Shown here in pieces: positions 31,976-42,057 of a stretch of DNA of 64,000 nucleotides. How positions within the stretch are numbered: the stretch's first letter is position 1; every line of letters starts with the position of its first letter. This DNA is from Nocardioides pantholopis (GTDB lineage Bacteria; Actinomycetota; Actinomycetes; Propionibacteriales; Nocardioidaceae): positions 3,101,501 to 3,165,500 of the forward strand of contig NZ_CP033324.1 in the NCBI RefSeq assembly GCF_003710085.1, read 5' to 3'. Made by a program: the position numbers and the translations under genes. The notes beneath the pieces were generated by a model. That model was not told the DNA's origin. It did not search any database and saw only the letters and a program-made list of their open reading frames with translations.

Positions 31976-34095
31976 CCGAGGTCCGCACCCAGCCCGTGAC
32001 ACCCCGGTCGATCGGCACCCCGGTCCCGCGCCACGACGGCCCCGAGAAGGTCACCGGCCGCGCGACGTACGCCGTCGACCACGGCGCGGCCAGCGGCATC
32101 CACGACCCGCTGCAGGCCTGGCTGGTGCTCGCCACCGTCGCCCGCGGCCGGATCCGGTCGGTCGACGCGGCCGACGCGCTCGCGCACCCGGGCGTGGTCT
32201 CGGTGCTCGACCACACCAACGCCCCGCGGCTGGCAGACGCCGAGAACGGCGAGCTGCGGATCCTCCAGGACGACGCGGTCGGCTACCGCGGCCAGATCGT
32301 GGCAGTGGTGCTGGCCGAGACCTCCGAGGCCGCCCGGGAGGGCGCCGCGCTGGTGCGGGTCTCCTACAGCGTGGAGCCGCACGAGGCCGAGCTGCGCGAG
32401 GACAACGCCACCTACCGTCCCGAGGTGGTCAACCCGAGCATGCCGACCGACACCGAGGACGGCGACGTGGAGGCCGCGCTGGCCGAGGCCGACGTGGTCG
32501 TCGAGGAGACCTACCGCACCGCCTACGAGGCCAACAACCCGCTGGAGCCGCACGCGCTCGTCGCCCGCTGGCTCGACCAGCCTCCGCCGGGCGAGGCGGT
32601 GCTGACCCTGCACGACTCCACCCAGGGCGTGCACGGGGTGGTCGCCGCGCTGGCGCCGATGCTCGGCCTGGAGCCCGAGCAGGTCCGGGTGCTGGCGCCG
32701 TACGTCGGGGGCGGCTTCGGCAGCAAGGGCGAGCCGCACAGCCACGAGGTGGCGGCTGCCCTGGCCGCCCGGACCACCGGCGGCCGCCCGGTCCGGCTCG
32801 CCGTGACCCGGCAGCAGATGTTCGGCATGACCGGATACCGCACCGCCACGATCTCGAAGTTCCGCCTCGGCGCCCGTGCCGACGGCACCCTCACCGCGAT
32901 CGAGCACCGGGTGCTGGAGCAGACCTCGACCGTGCGCGAGTTCGCCGAGCAGACGGCCTCCCCGACCCGGATGATGTACGCCGCGTCCGCGCGCCGCACC
33001 AGCCACCGGCTGGCCCGCCTGGACGTGACAGTGCCGTCGTGGATGCGGGCGCCCGGCGAGATGCCGGGGATGTTCGCCCAGGAGATGGCGATGGAGGACC
33101 TCGCGGTCGCCTGCGGCATCGACCCGGTCGAGCTGCGGGTCCGCAACGAGCCCGCGATCGACCCCGAGACCGGCAACCCGTGGAACTCGCGCCGGCTGGT
33201 CGAGTGCCTGGAGCGCGGCGCGGAGCTGATCGGCTGGTCGGCCCTGCCGGCCGAGCCGCGCGCGACCCTGGACGGCGACTGGTGGGTCGGCACCGGCGTC
33301 GCGTCGGCCGCCTACCCGACCAGCCAGATGCCGGGGAACTCCGCCCGGATCCGGTCCCTGCCCGACGGGCGGTACGCCGTCGCGGTGGCCGCCGTGGACA
33401 TCGGCACCGGCGCACGCACGGTGCTCGCGCAGATCGCGGCGGACGCTCTCGGCTGCCCCCTCGAGGCCATCGAGCTGGAGATCGCCGACAGCCGGCTGCC
33501 GCCCGCCACCGTGGCCGGCGGGTCCTCGGGCACCAGCTCGTGGGGCACCGCGGTCGTGGCGGCGGCCCAGCAGTTCTGCGCCGACCACGGGAGCTCCCCC
33601 GACCCGGGCCTGGAGACGACCGTCTCGGCGGCGGACAACCCGAACCAGGAGACGCACGCGATGTACGCCTTCGGCGCGGTCTTCGCCGAGGCCCGCGTGC
33701 ACCGCCTCACCGGTGAGGTCCGGGTGCCGCGACTGGTCGGGGTCTACTCGCTCGGCCGGGTCATCAACCCGGCCACGGCCCGCTCCCAGCTGCTCGGCGG
33801 CCTGACGATGGGCCTCGGGGCGGCGCTGCACGAGGAGGCGTGGCGCGACCCGCGCACCGGCCACTTCGTCACCCAGGACCTCGCGACCTACCACGTCCCG
33901 ACGCACGCCGACGTGACCGGCTTCGAGGCGCACTGGCTCGACGAGGAGGACCCGCTGGCGAACCCGATGGGAGCCCGGGGCATCGGGGAGATCGGGATCG
34001 TCGGGACCGCGGCTGCCGTGGCGAACGCGACCTACCACGCCACCGGCGTCCGGGTGCGGGAGATCCCGATCACCGCCGACCGGTTCCTGGACTGA
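31972..34095 (+). CDS. Aldehyde oxidoreductase, molybdopterin subunit (PaoC/YagR-like)
   Basis: Catalytic subunit, 707 residues from the ATG at 31972. The N-terminal a/b hammerhead (PRHDGPEKVTGRATYAVD) is followed by molybdopterin-binding motifs: YVGGGFGSKGEPHSHE, the GEMPGMFAQEMAMEDLA block, and the C-terminal GARGIGEIGIVG carrying the catalytic glutamate. The substrate is probably an aldehyde by analogy with PaoABC; it cannot be read from the sequence. No insertion chaperone (PaoD/XdhC type) lies nearby. The 3' end overlaps the convergent acyltransferase gene by 26 nt. Confidence 0.92.
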   Translation: MTEVRTQPVTPRSIGTPVPRHDGPEKVTGRATYAVDHGAASGIHDPLQAWLVLATVARGRIRSVDAADALAHPGVVSVLDHTNAPRLADAENGELRILQDDAVGYRGQIVAVVLAETSEAAREGAALVRVSYSVEPHEAELREDNATYRPEVVNPSMPTDTEDGDVEAALAEADVVVEETYRTAYEANNPLEPHALVARWLDQPPPGEAVLTLHDSTQGVHGVVAALAPMLGLEPEQVRVLAPYVGGGFGSKGEPHSHEVAAALAARTTGGRPVRLAVTRQQMFGMTGYRTATISKFRLGARADGTLTAIEHRVLEQTSTVREFAEQTASPTRMMYAASARRTSHRLARLDVTVPSWMRAPGEMPGMFAQEMAMEDLAVACGIDPVELRVRNEPAIDPETGNPWNSRRLVECLERGAELIGWSALPAEPRATLDGDWWVGTGVASAAYPTSQMPGNSARIRSLPDGRYAVAVAAVDIGTGARTVLAQIAADALGCPLEAIELEIADSRLPPATVAGGSSGTSSWGTAVVAAAQQFCADHGSSPDPGLETTVSAADNPNQETHAMYAFGAVFAEARVHRLTGEVRVPRLVGVYSLGRVINPATARSQLLGGLTMGLGAALHEEAWRDPRTGHFVTQDLATYHVPTHADVTGFEAHWLDEEDPLANPMGARGIGEIGIVGTAAAVANATYHATGVRVREIPITADRFLD

Positions 34096-35293
34096 CCTCC
34101 GGGCTCCCCCGGACCAGCCGGGTCGCCGCGGTGGCTGCGGCGCCGACGGCCCGCTCCAGCGGCCCGCGGCGCCGCACCGCGGCGTACAGGGCCCCGATCG
34201 CGAGCAGCACCAGCGCGTGCCAGTGGAAGGCGTCGTCGGGAGGCCACAGGGCGTCGGTGCGCAGCAGCACGTGCAGGCTGTAGAGGGTCAGCGTCATCGT
34301 GCCGGCCCCGGCGAGGACCCGCAGCGCCTCGCGCGGCAGCTCCCCGAGGGCACCGACGAGCAGCAGGCAGCCGCCGATCACGGCCACGGCGCTGCCGGTC
34401 GTCTGGGCCAGGTCGAACGTCGTGGCGCTGTGCGGGTGCGCGACGAGCAGCCACTGCCAGGACCCGCCGGTCGGGGTGGTGCCGTACAGGCCCGCGGGGG
34501 CGTCGGCGAGCCGGGCGGCCGTGGCGGCAGCGGTCTCGCCCTCGACCGTCGGCGTCGCCGCCCACGCCACCAGGAGCCGGGAGACCACCGTCGCCAGCAC
34601 GGCGGTCGCGAGCCCCGCGCCGAGCAGGACCCGCTGCACCGTGCGCGCCCGCAGGTCCAGCCGTCCCACTGCCATCCCCACCAGGAGGTAGGCCAGCCAG
34701 GGCAGGGCCGGGTAGTAGCCGGTGAGCAGCAGCTCCGCGAGGAGCCGGCCGGGCTCGGCGAGCTGGCCGGGGTCGGGGCTCTCCCAGCCCCGCTCGGGCA
34801 GCTCGGGCCGCACCAGGTGCGAGAGCACCGGGACCACGACCGCCCACGCCCCGGCCAGCGCCAGCAGGGCGCGCGGACCGAGCGCGGTGAACGGCAGCGC
34901 CAGCAGGAACAGCACGCCGTAGTAGGTCAGGATCACCGCCAGCCCGGAGTCCGGGACCCCCAGGGCGAGGCCGAGCAGCGCCACCAGCAGTGCCCGCACC
35001 GCCAGTCCCGCGCACCGGGCGCCGAGCTCCCGGCCCGCGAACCGCTGCCGACCCCCGGTGGCCAGGGCGACCGTGACGCCCGCGAGCACCGCGAACAGCG
35101 CCGAGGCCCGCCCGCCGGCGAGCCACTGGGCCGGCTCGAGCTCCCGGTCCGGCCCGAACGGGTCGAGCACGTGGGTGGCGACCATCCCGAGCAGGGCCAG
35201 GCACCGGGCGACGTCCAGCCCGACCAGGCGCCCCTCGAAGCGCCCCTCGAAGCGCCCCCCGAAGCGCGTGGTGGCCGCCGGCACCCGCGCCAT
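34070..35293 (-). CDS. Multi-pass membrane protein, acyltransferase (DUF1624/HGSNAT)-like
   Basis: A 407-residue integral membrane protein with about 10 hydrophobic helices. The first, GLDVARCLALLGMVATHVLD (about 25-44), has the RxxAxxGM-H pattern of the heparan-alpha-glucosaminide N-acetyltransferase / DUF418-DUF1624 group. A likely role is acetyl transfer to a sugar or envelope component; no substrate can be named. The N-terminus has a GRFEGRFEGR repeat from a 12-nt DNA repeat, so the start could be shorter. It ends 5 nt upstream of nothing on its strand and overlaps paoC tail to tail. Confidence 0.72.
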   Translation of the reverse strand: MARVPAATTRFGGRFEGRFEGRLVGLDVARCLALLGMVATHVLDPFGPDRELEPAQWLAGGRASALFAVLAGVTVALATGGRQRFAGRELGARCAGLAVRALLVALLGLALGVPDSGLAVILTYYGVLFLLALPFTALGPRALLALAGAWAVVVPVLSHLVRPELPERGWESPDPGQLAEPGRLLAELLLTGYYPALPWLAYLLVGMAVGRLDLRARTVQRVLLGAGLATAVLATVVSRLLVAWAATPTVEGETAAATAARLADAPAGLYGTTPTGGSWQWLLVAHPHSATTFDLAQTTGSAVAVIGGCLLLVGALGELPREALRVLAGAGTMTLTLYSLHVLLRTDALWPPDDAFHWHALVLLAIGALYAAVRRRGPLERAVGAAATAATRLVRGSPEVSPGTGRR

Positions 35294-35298
35294 CGGCG

Positions 35299-35817
35299 TC
35301 AGAACCCGACGCGGCGGGGGCCGGCCGCGCTGCGCACGGCCGTGCCCTTCTCGTGGGCGCTGGTGCGCAGCTCGGCCTGGAAGTCGACCATCCGCTGCTG
35401 GAGCCCGGGATCGGTGGCGGCGAGGATGCGGACGGCGAGCAGCCCGGCGTTGCGGGCGTTGCCGACCGCCACCGTCGCGACCGGCACGCCCGCGGGCATC
35501 TGCACGATCGAGAGCAGCGAGTCCAGCCCGTCGAGGTGACGCAGCGGCACCGGGACGCCGATCACCGGCAGCGGGGTGACCGCCGCCAGCATCCCGGGCA
35601 GGTGTGCCGCGCCGCCGGCGCCGGCGATGAGCACCGACAGGCCCCGACCGGCGGCCTCCTTGCCGTAGGCCAGCATCTCCTCGGGCATCCGGTGGGCGGA
35701 GACGACGTCGGCCTCGTGGGCGATGTCGAACTCCGCGAGGGCCTCGGCCGCCGCCTGCATCACCGGCCAGTCGGAGTCCGAGCCCATCACGACTCCGACG
35801 CGGGGCTGGTCGCTCAT
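35299..35817 (-). CDS. purE: 5-(carboxyamino)imidazole ribonucleotide mutase PurE
   Basis: Converts N5-CAIR to CAIR in purine synthesis. The 172 residues carry [13 protein letters not shown] (about 9-21), [12 protein letters not shown] (37-48), and the [13 protein letters not shown] block, all active-site segments of class I PurE. purK lies 4 nt upstream on the same strand, forming the two-step N5-CAIR pathway. Confidence 0.96.
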   Translation of the reverse strand: MSDQPRVGVVMGSDSDWPVMQAAAEALAEFDIAHEADVVSAHRMPEEMLAYGKEAAGRGLSVLIAGAGGAAHLPGMLAAVTPLPVIGVPVPLRHLDGLDSLLSIVQMPAGVPVATVAVGNARNAGLLAVRILAATDPGLQQRMVDFQAELRTSAHEKGTAVRSAAGPRRVGF

Positions 35818-35821
35818 CGCT

Positions 35822-36976
35822 TCACTCGCTCTCGTTGCCGAGGTCGCCGCGGAACCAGGCGGCGGCGTGCCGCGCCCGCTCCAGGCAGTCCTCGAGATCG
35901 TCGCCGTAGGCGTTGACGTGCCCGACCTTGCGGCCCGGCCTCGGCTCCTTGCCGTACAGGTGGACGCGCAGCCGCGGGTCGCGGGCCAGCGCGTGCGGGT
36001 AGCCGTCGTAGAGCCGGCCGACCTCCGGGTCCGGGCCGCCGAGGATGTTGACCATCACCGTCCAGCGGGCCCGCGGGGCGGGCGAGCCCAGCGGCAGGTC
36101 GAGGACGGCCCGCAGGTGGTTCTCGAACTGGCTGGTGACCGCGCCGTCCTGGGTCCAGTGCCCGGTGTTGTGCGGGCGCATGGCCAGCTCGTTGACGAGG
36201 ATCCGGCCGTCGGTGGTCTCGAACAGCTCGACGGCGAGGATGCCGGTGACGCCGAGCTCGCCCGCGATCCGCAGCGCGACCGCCTGGGCGGAGACGGCCA
36301 GCTCGGGGTCGAGGTCGGGCGCCGGGGCGATCACCTCGTGGCAGATGCCGTCCTTCTGGGTGCTGGCCACGACGGGGTACGCCGCAGCCTGGCCGCTGGG
36401 CGAGCGAGCAACCAGCGCGGAGAGCTCGCGGCGGAACTCGACCAGCTCCTCGGCGAGCAGCCCGACGCCGCTCTCCCGGGCGACCCGCAGCGGCTCCGCG
36501 CAGTCCTCGGCGGCGTGGACGAACCAGACGCCCTTGCCGTCGTACCCGCCCCGGGTGGTCTTCAGGACGCACGGGAACCCGAACGCCTCGACGTCGGCGA
36601 CCGAGTCGACCAGCGCGTTGCGCGGGCAGGGCACGCCCAGCTCGGCGAGCCGGGCCCGCATCACTCCCTTGTCCTGCGCGTGCACCAGCGCGTCCGGCCC
36701 GGGGCGGACGGCGATCCCCTCGGCCTCGAGGGCGCGCAGGTGCTCGGTCGGGACGTGCTCGTGGTCGAAGGTGACCACGGCGGCGCCGCTGGTCACCTTC
36801 CGCAGGGTGGGGAGGTCGCGGTAGTCGCCGACGATCTGGTCGGGCACGACCTGGGCGGCGGAGACGCCCTCGGCCTCCGCGAGCAGCCGCAGCGGCAGTC
36901 CCAGCGCGTTGGCGGGCTCCGCCAGCATCCGGGCGAGCTGACCGCCGCCGATGACGGCGAGTGTGGGGGCAGGCAC
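35822..36976 (-). CDS. purK: N5-carboxyaminoimidazole ribonucleotide synthase PurK
   Basis: ATP-grasp enzyme making N5-CAIR from AIR, bicarbonate and ATP. The 384 residues (GTG start) show [20 protein letters not shown] at the N-terminus, then the [18 protein letters not shown] loop, an [20 protein letters not shown] active-site stretch and GHVNAYGDD near the C-terminus. The TAGAGT box at 36989-36984 lies 7 nt before the GTG and supports this start as leaderless. Confidence 0.96.
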   Translation of the reverse strand: MPAPTLAVIGGGQLARMLAEPANALGLPLRLLAEAEGVSAAQVVPDQIVGDYRDLPTLRKVTSGAAVVTFDHEHVPTEHLRALEAEGIAVRPGPDALVHAQDKGVMRARLAELGVPCPRNALVDSVADVEAFGFPCVLKTTRGGYDGKGVWFVHAAEDCAEPLRVARESGVGLLAEELVEFRRELSALVARSPSGQAAAYPVVASTQKDGICHEVIAPAPDLDPELAVSAQAVALRIAGELGVTGILAVELFETTDGRILVNELAMRPHNTGHWTQDGAVTSQFENHLRAVLDLPLGSPAPRARWTVMVNILGGPDPEVGRLYDGYPHALARDPRLRVHLYGKEPRPGRKVGHVNAYGDDLEDCLERARHAAAWFRGDLGNESE

Positions 36977-36983
36977 GGGCTGA

Positions 36984-36989
36984 ACTCTA
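36984..36989 (-). promoter_or_regulatory. Possible leaderless -10 box for purK-purE
   Basis: The minus strand reads TAGAGT, 7 nt before the purK GTG. No clear -35 is visible. Confidence 0.45.
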
Positions 36990-37041
36990 GAGGCTCACCC
37001 GGCACCGCCCGACGCCCGTTCCCGGCTCGGGACCGGCCGGG

Positions 37042-37368
37042 TCAGGACAGCGCGCCGTGGCGCTCCGGCACCGCCACCTCGAAGCGCAGCCCGCGGCCCC
37101 GCAGCGTCGTGATCAGGTGCGGCCGACGACTGTCGTCCCCCAGCTTGCGGCGAACCCAGCCCAGGTGCACGTCGATGGTCTTCGACGAGGTCCAGAAGCT
37201 CGTCTTCCACACGTCACGCATGAGCTCCTCGCGGGTCACCACGTCGCCGGCGCGCGAGATCAGCGCGGCGAGCAGGTCGAACTCCTTGCGAGACATGGCG
37301 ACCTCGTCGCCACCCTTCCAAACGCGGCGGCTTTCCGGGTCTAGCCGGATGTCTTGGACCTCGAACAC
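37042..37368 (-). CDS. Stand-alone winged-helix DNA-binding protein (OmpR/PhoB C-terminal type)
   Basis: About 108 residues, essentially only a Trans_reg_C domain. SRKEFDLLAALISRAGDVVT is followed by the recognition region SSKTIDVHLGWVRRKLGDD and the wing LRGRGLRFEV. No receiver domain is present, so it cannot be a classical phosphorylated regulator. A GTG at 37374 is possible. I prefer GTG at 37368, because TAGGTT (37380-37375) would then lie 6 nt before the start, the leaderless pattern. Target genes are unknown; neighbours are purK and a cyclase. Confidence 0.82.
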   Translation of the reverse strand: MFEVQDIRLDPESRRVWKGGDEVAMSRKEFDLLAALISRAGDVVTREELMRDVWKTSFWTSSKTIDVHLGWVRRKLGDDSRRPHLITTLRGRGLRFEVAVPERHGALS

Positions 37369-37478
37369 CCGCACAACCTAGAAGACCGAGCGGCGACCGG
37401 CAGGCGTTTGACACAAAGTGCCACTGTCCTCTTCCTGCCACTTCGAACACGGGCCCGGCCGGATCGGCCACGCCCGGC

Positions 37479-37568
37479 GGTCGAGCCGCGAAGGCGCCCT
37501 GGCGCCTGAGCGTGTCGAGACCACGCCGACCGGGTCTCGACACGCTCGCTGGCGCTCGCGGCTCGACC
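37479..37568. repeat. Large intergenic inverted repeat
   Basis: The left arm (37479-37522) begins GGTCGAGCCGCG and ends GCGTGTCGAGACC. The right arm (37533-37568) is its inverted partner, GGTCTCGACACGC through GCGGCTCGACC. The left arm carries an extra small hairpin (AGGCGCC/GGCGCCT). There is no coding potential or transposase. It has the look of the dispersed GC-rich hairpins common in Nocardioides-type genomes. It sits between the winged-helix gene and the cyclase gene. Confidence 0.75.
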
Positions 37569-37583
37569 AGCAGCCCGGGCCCG

Positions 37584-38573
37584 TCAGTGCCGCCGGACGG
37601 CGACCGGCTCGATCAGGCCGAAGCCGCGGACCGGCCGGGCCGGGAGCCGACGGGTCTCGAACTCCTCGTCGGGCAGCAGCTCGGCGGTGCGGGCGTCGAT
37701 GATGATCCGGTTGCGCCGCGCGACAGCGGTGAGCCGGGCGGCCATGTTGACCGGCGGGCCGAACACGTCGCCGAGTCGCATCACCACCAGCCCGCTGGCC
37801 AGCCCGACGCGGACGTCGGGCATCCGCGGGTCGCGGCCGATGACGTTGATGATCCCCTCGGCGGTGTCGTAGCCGGCCACCGCGTCGTCGTTCACGAAGA
37901 GCACCGAGTCGCCGATGCTCTTGATGATCCGGCCGCGCTGCGCGGCCACGACGTCGGCGCAGCGGGACTCGAAGAGCTCCACCAGGTCGCCGATCCGGTC
38001 CTCGGAGAGCTCGTTCGACAGGGCCGTGAAGCTGACGATGTCGGCGAACCCGACAGTCAGCTGGGTGGTGTGGAGGTCCTCCTCCTTCGCGCTGAGCGCC
38101 TCCACCCGGGCGATCGACGCGGCGAGGTGGCGGCGCCACACGTAGACGAGCAGCTCCTCGAACGGGCCGCCGAGCTCCTCGACCATCCGCCGAGCCGCGT
38201 CCCCCCGGGTCTCGGTCCCGGCGTCGGTCCCCGCGAGCTCCTCGATGCGGGGCAGCAGCGCGGTGGTCTCCCAGTCCGCCAGGCGGGCCATGGTCTGGCC
38301 GATCGCCCGGGTCAGGTTCACGGCGAGGTCGAAGTCGACCAGCCCCGAGCCGACCATGTCGACGATCACCGAGACCGCCTCGGCGTCCGCCGTCGTGAAC
38401 GCCGTGTCCGCGCCGTACTCGGGGAACCCCAGCGAGCGCCACAGCCGACGCGCCTGCTCGATGCTCACGCCGGTCTCGGCGGCCACCTCGCTCGCGGTGT
38501 AGACCGGGTCGTGGCCGAGCACGCGGCGAGAGAGGCTCCCGGGCTGCTCGGCGCCGCCCTCAGACTGCTTCAT
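37584..38573 (-). CDS. Class III adenylate cyclase with N-terminal MerR-like/regulatory domain
   Basis: A 329-residue soluble protein. Residues 20-65 (DPVYTASEVAAETGVSIEQA) look like a winged-helix/MerR-type HTH. A helical linker follows, and the cyclase homology domain spans about 165-320. Metal-binding Asp residues lie in VGFADIVSFTALS and KSIGDSVLFV. The Lys in IIKSIGD and the Asp in GDVFGPPVNMAARL fit ATP specificity, and the Asn/Arg of NMAAR fit transition-state binding. It probably makes cAMP. The start lies inside the PH-domain gene end (14-nt overlap), so the two are co-transcribed. Confidence 0.87.
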   Translation of the reverse strand: MKQSEGGAEQPGSLSRRVLGHDPVYTASEVAAETGVSIEQARRLWRSLGFPEYGADTAFTTADAEAVSVIVDMVGSGLVDFDLAVNLTRAIGQTMARLADWETTALLPRIEELAGTDAGTETRGDAARRMVEELGGPFEELLVYVWRRHLAASIARVEALSAKEEDLHTTQLTVGFADIVSFTALSNELSEDRIGDLVELFESRCADVVAAQRGRIIKSIGDSVLFVNDDAVAGYDTAEGIINVIGRDPRMPDVRVGLASGLVVMRLGDVFGPPVNMAARLTAVARRNRIIIDARTAELLPDEEFETRRLPARPVRGFGLIEPVAVRRH

Positions 38574-39066
38574 CGCGGGTGGTGGCCTCCGTGCCCTGGC
38601 TGTGCAGGAGCTCGTGGACGCGGCGCTTGGTCTCCTCGACCCGCGGGATGTCCGGCAGCACCACGCGGCCGTGGGTGCTGGCGTCGCTGACCACCAGGGT
38701 CCCGCAGCCGAGCAGCCGGTCGATGAGGTGCAGCTCGATCTCCACGTCGCTGATCCGCGACAGCGGCACGTCGTGGCCGCGGCGGGTGAGCACGCCGGTG
38801 CGGGTGATCAGCCGACGGTCGGTGAAGGCGTACGCCGAGGTGAGCCACTCCAGGAACGGCCAGACCACGAAGCGCAGCGCGAGGAACGCCACCGGGACCC
38901 ACACCGCCCACGTCACGAAGTCGCGGTCGATCAGGACCTGGGCCGCGACGCCGACGGCGAGCAGCCCGACCAGCGTCAGCAGCGGGCCCAGCAGTGCCTT
39001 GACATGGGTCCGGCTGCTGACGACGATGCGCTCGCCCTCGTTCAGCAGCTTCGCAGAGATGGCCAC
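38560..39066 (-). CDS. Bacterial PH-domain membrane protein
   Basis: A 168-residue protein with two membrane helices (about 26-47 and 52-70) followed by a bPH2-type domain: YAFTDRRLITRTGVLTRRG, then VPLSRISDVEIE and a strand GCGTLVVSDAS. The C-terminal helix is polar. Function unknown; the family includes YdbS/YdbT-like proteins, of which a pair is also present at 58.9-60.8 kb. It is upstream of and overlapping the cyclase gene. Confidence 0.85.
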   Translation of the reverse strand: MAISAKLLNEGERIVVSSRTHVKALLGPLLTLVGLLAVGVAAQVLIDRDFVTWAVWVPVAFLALRFVVWPFLEWLTSAYAFTDRRLITRTGVLTRRGHDVPLSRISDVEIELHLIDRLLGCGTLVVSDASTHGRVVLPDIPRVEETKRRVHELLHSQGTEATTRDEAV

Positions 39067-39141
39067 GGCCAGATCATCGCACCCTCGGCGCTCCCATGTG
39101 ACCCGGCACTCACCGGCGCCGCGGGGCCGCCGGGTCCGCGC

Positions 39142-39948
39142 TCAGACCGGACGCACGTGCACGACGTCCCCGGCGCCCACCGGCACCGGCCCGTCGGGCC
39201 CGGCCACCACCAGCCGCCCGTCGGGGTCGATCCCGCTCGCGCGCCCGAGCAGCACGCCCCCGCCGGGCAGCTCGACGCGGACGTCGCGCCCGAGCGTCAC
39301 GCAGGCCGCCCGGTAGGCGGCGAGCAGCTCGGCCTGGCCCCGCTCCCCGCCCGCCTGCCACCGGTCGTACGCCGCCCGCAGGCTCGCGAGCAGCCCCACC
39401 AGCAGCTCGACGCGGTCCGGCGCGGCACCGCTCTCGAGGGCCAGCGACGTCGCGGTCGGCACCGGCAGCTCCTCGGCCCGCAGGTCGACGTTGAGCCCCA
39501 CCCCGACCACCGCGGCCGCCCCGGCCGGAGTCTCCACCCGCTCCACGAGGATGCCCGCGACCTTGCGCTCCCCGATCAGCACGTCGTTGGGCCACTTCAC
39601 CCCGGCGGCGTACCCGTCGGCCCGCAGCGCCGCACCGAGGGCGCAGCCGGTCAGCAGCGGCAGCCACGGCCAGGACCGGGCCGGGACGCTCGGGCGCAGC
39701 AGCACCGAGAACACCAGACCGGCGCGGGCCGGCATCTGCCAGGAGCGGTCCAGCCGCCCCCGGCCCGCCGTCTGGTGCTCGGCCACCACCACCAGGCCCT
39801 CCGGCGCCCCCGCCCGGGCCCGCTCCGCGACGACGGCGTTCGTGGAGGTGACCTCCTCGGCCACCTCGACGCCCATCCCGGGAAGCCGGTCGGCGGCGGC
39901 CGCGGCGAGCCGGGTCCCGTCGAGGGGTGGGCGTGCTCCCGCGTCCAT
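39142..39948 (-). CDS. birA: Biotin--[acetyl-CoA-carboxylase] ligase BirA
   Basis: Attaches biotin to carboxylase carrier lysines. The start chosen is the ATG at 39948 (268 residues); there is no N-terminal DNA-binding domain, so this is the monofunctional type. The catalytic domain has EHQTAGRGRLDRSWQ, the KWPNDVLIGERKVAGILVE block and VVGVGLNVDL. The C-terminal SH3-like domain ends GAGDVVHVRP. It is divergent from accD, and its substrates (AccA3-type subunit, pyruvate carboxylase) are in the same window. Confidence 0.94.
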   Translation of the reverse strand: MDAGARPPLDGTRLAAAAADRLPGMGVEVAEEVTSTNAVVAERARAGAPEGLVVVAEHQTAGRGRLDRSWQMPARAGLVFSVLLRPSVPARSWPWLPLLTGCALGAALRADGYAAGVKWPNDVLIGERKVAGILVERVETPAGAAAVVGVGLNVDLRAEELPVPTATSLALESGAAPDRVELLVGLLASLRAAYDRWQAGGERGQAELLAAYRAACVTLGRDVRVELPGGGVLLGRASGIDPDGRLVVAGPDGPVPVGAGDVVHVRPV

Positions 39949-40007
39949 GATCACGGGCACTACATTGACCCACGGCCAGCACGGACGCCAACGAGGAGAC
40001 CACACCA

Positions 40008-41623
<1,616 letters not shown>

Positions 41624-41627
<4 letters not shown>

Positions 41628-41878
41628 GCGCCGAGGAGCAGGGCCCCACGACGCCCGAGGCGGCCCGCCCGCTGCTGCGGGTGGTGAGCCCGCACGCCAC
41701 GCCGGAGGAGGTCGCGGCGATCGTCGCGGTCCTCTCCTCGCTGGGCGGCGGGGCGCCCGCGCCACGCGGTCCCCGGGCCACCTGGGGCCACCCGGCCCGC
41801 GGCGTGCGCCAGGTCTCGACCCCGCAGCTGCCAGCCCACGGGCTCGGCGGCTGGCGCACCAGCGGCCTGCCGCGCTGA
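41624..41878 (+). CDS. accE: Acyl-CoA carboxylase epsilon subunit
   Basis: Small stimulatory subunit found only in actinobacterial acyl-CoA carboxylases. The 84 residues (GTG at 41624, overlapping the accD stop) show the family ends: [20 protein letters not shown] near the N-terminus and GWRTSGLPR at the C-terminus. The middle is disordered. Confidence 0.9.
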
Positions 41879-41880
41879 TC

Positions 41881-41910
41881 CCCCAGGGCCGGTGAGCCCC
41901 GGCCAGGGGC
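41881..41910 (+). terminator. Hairpin after accD-accE
   Basis: Inverted repeat 2 nt past the accE stop (CCCC-GGGCCGG and CCGGCC-GGGG arms with one mismatch/bulge). There is no U-tract. Probably a transcription terminator. Confidence 0.55.
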
Positions 41911-41920
41911 CCCCGCCAGG

Positions 41921-42011
41921 AGGCCCCCTCAGTAGGCCCCCTCAGTAGGCCCCCTCAGTAGGCCCCCTCAGTAGGCCCCCTCAGTAGGCCCCCTCAGTAG
42001 GCCCCCTCAGT
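41921..42011. repeat. 13-bp tandem repeat, 7 exact copies
   Basis: The unit AGGCCCCCTCAGT occurs seven times head to tail (41921-42011), with a partial eighth copy diverging at 42016. It lies in non-coding DNA between the accE terminator and the histidine phosphatase gene, ending 33 nt before its Shine-Dalgarno sequence. The 13-nt period is not a multiple of three, and copy number is likely variable between strains. Confidence 0.92.
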
Positions 42012-42057
42012 AGGCACCGTCGAAGTGGGTACTGAGCGCCGTCGAAGGAGGCGCGCA

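Noticed and set aside
37375..37583. Insertion sequence remnant
   Set aside because: Only an inverted repeat is present, without a transposase fragment or target duplication that I can see.
41921..42011. CRISPR array
   Set aside because: The 13-bp units are directly adjacent with no spacers, and no cas genes are present.
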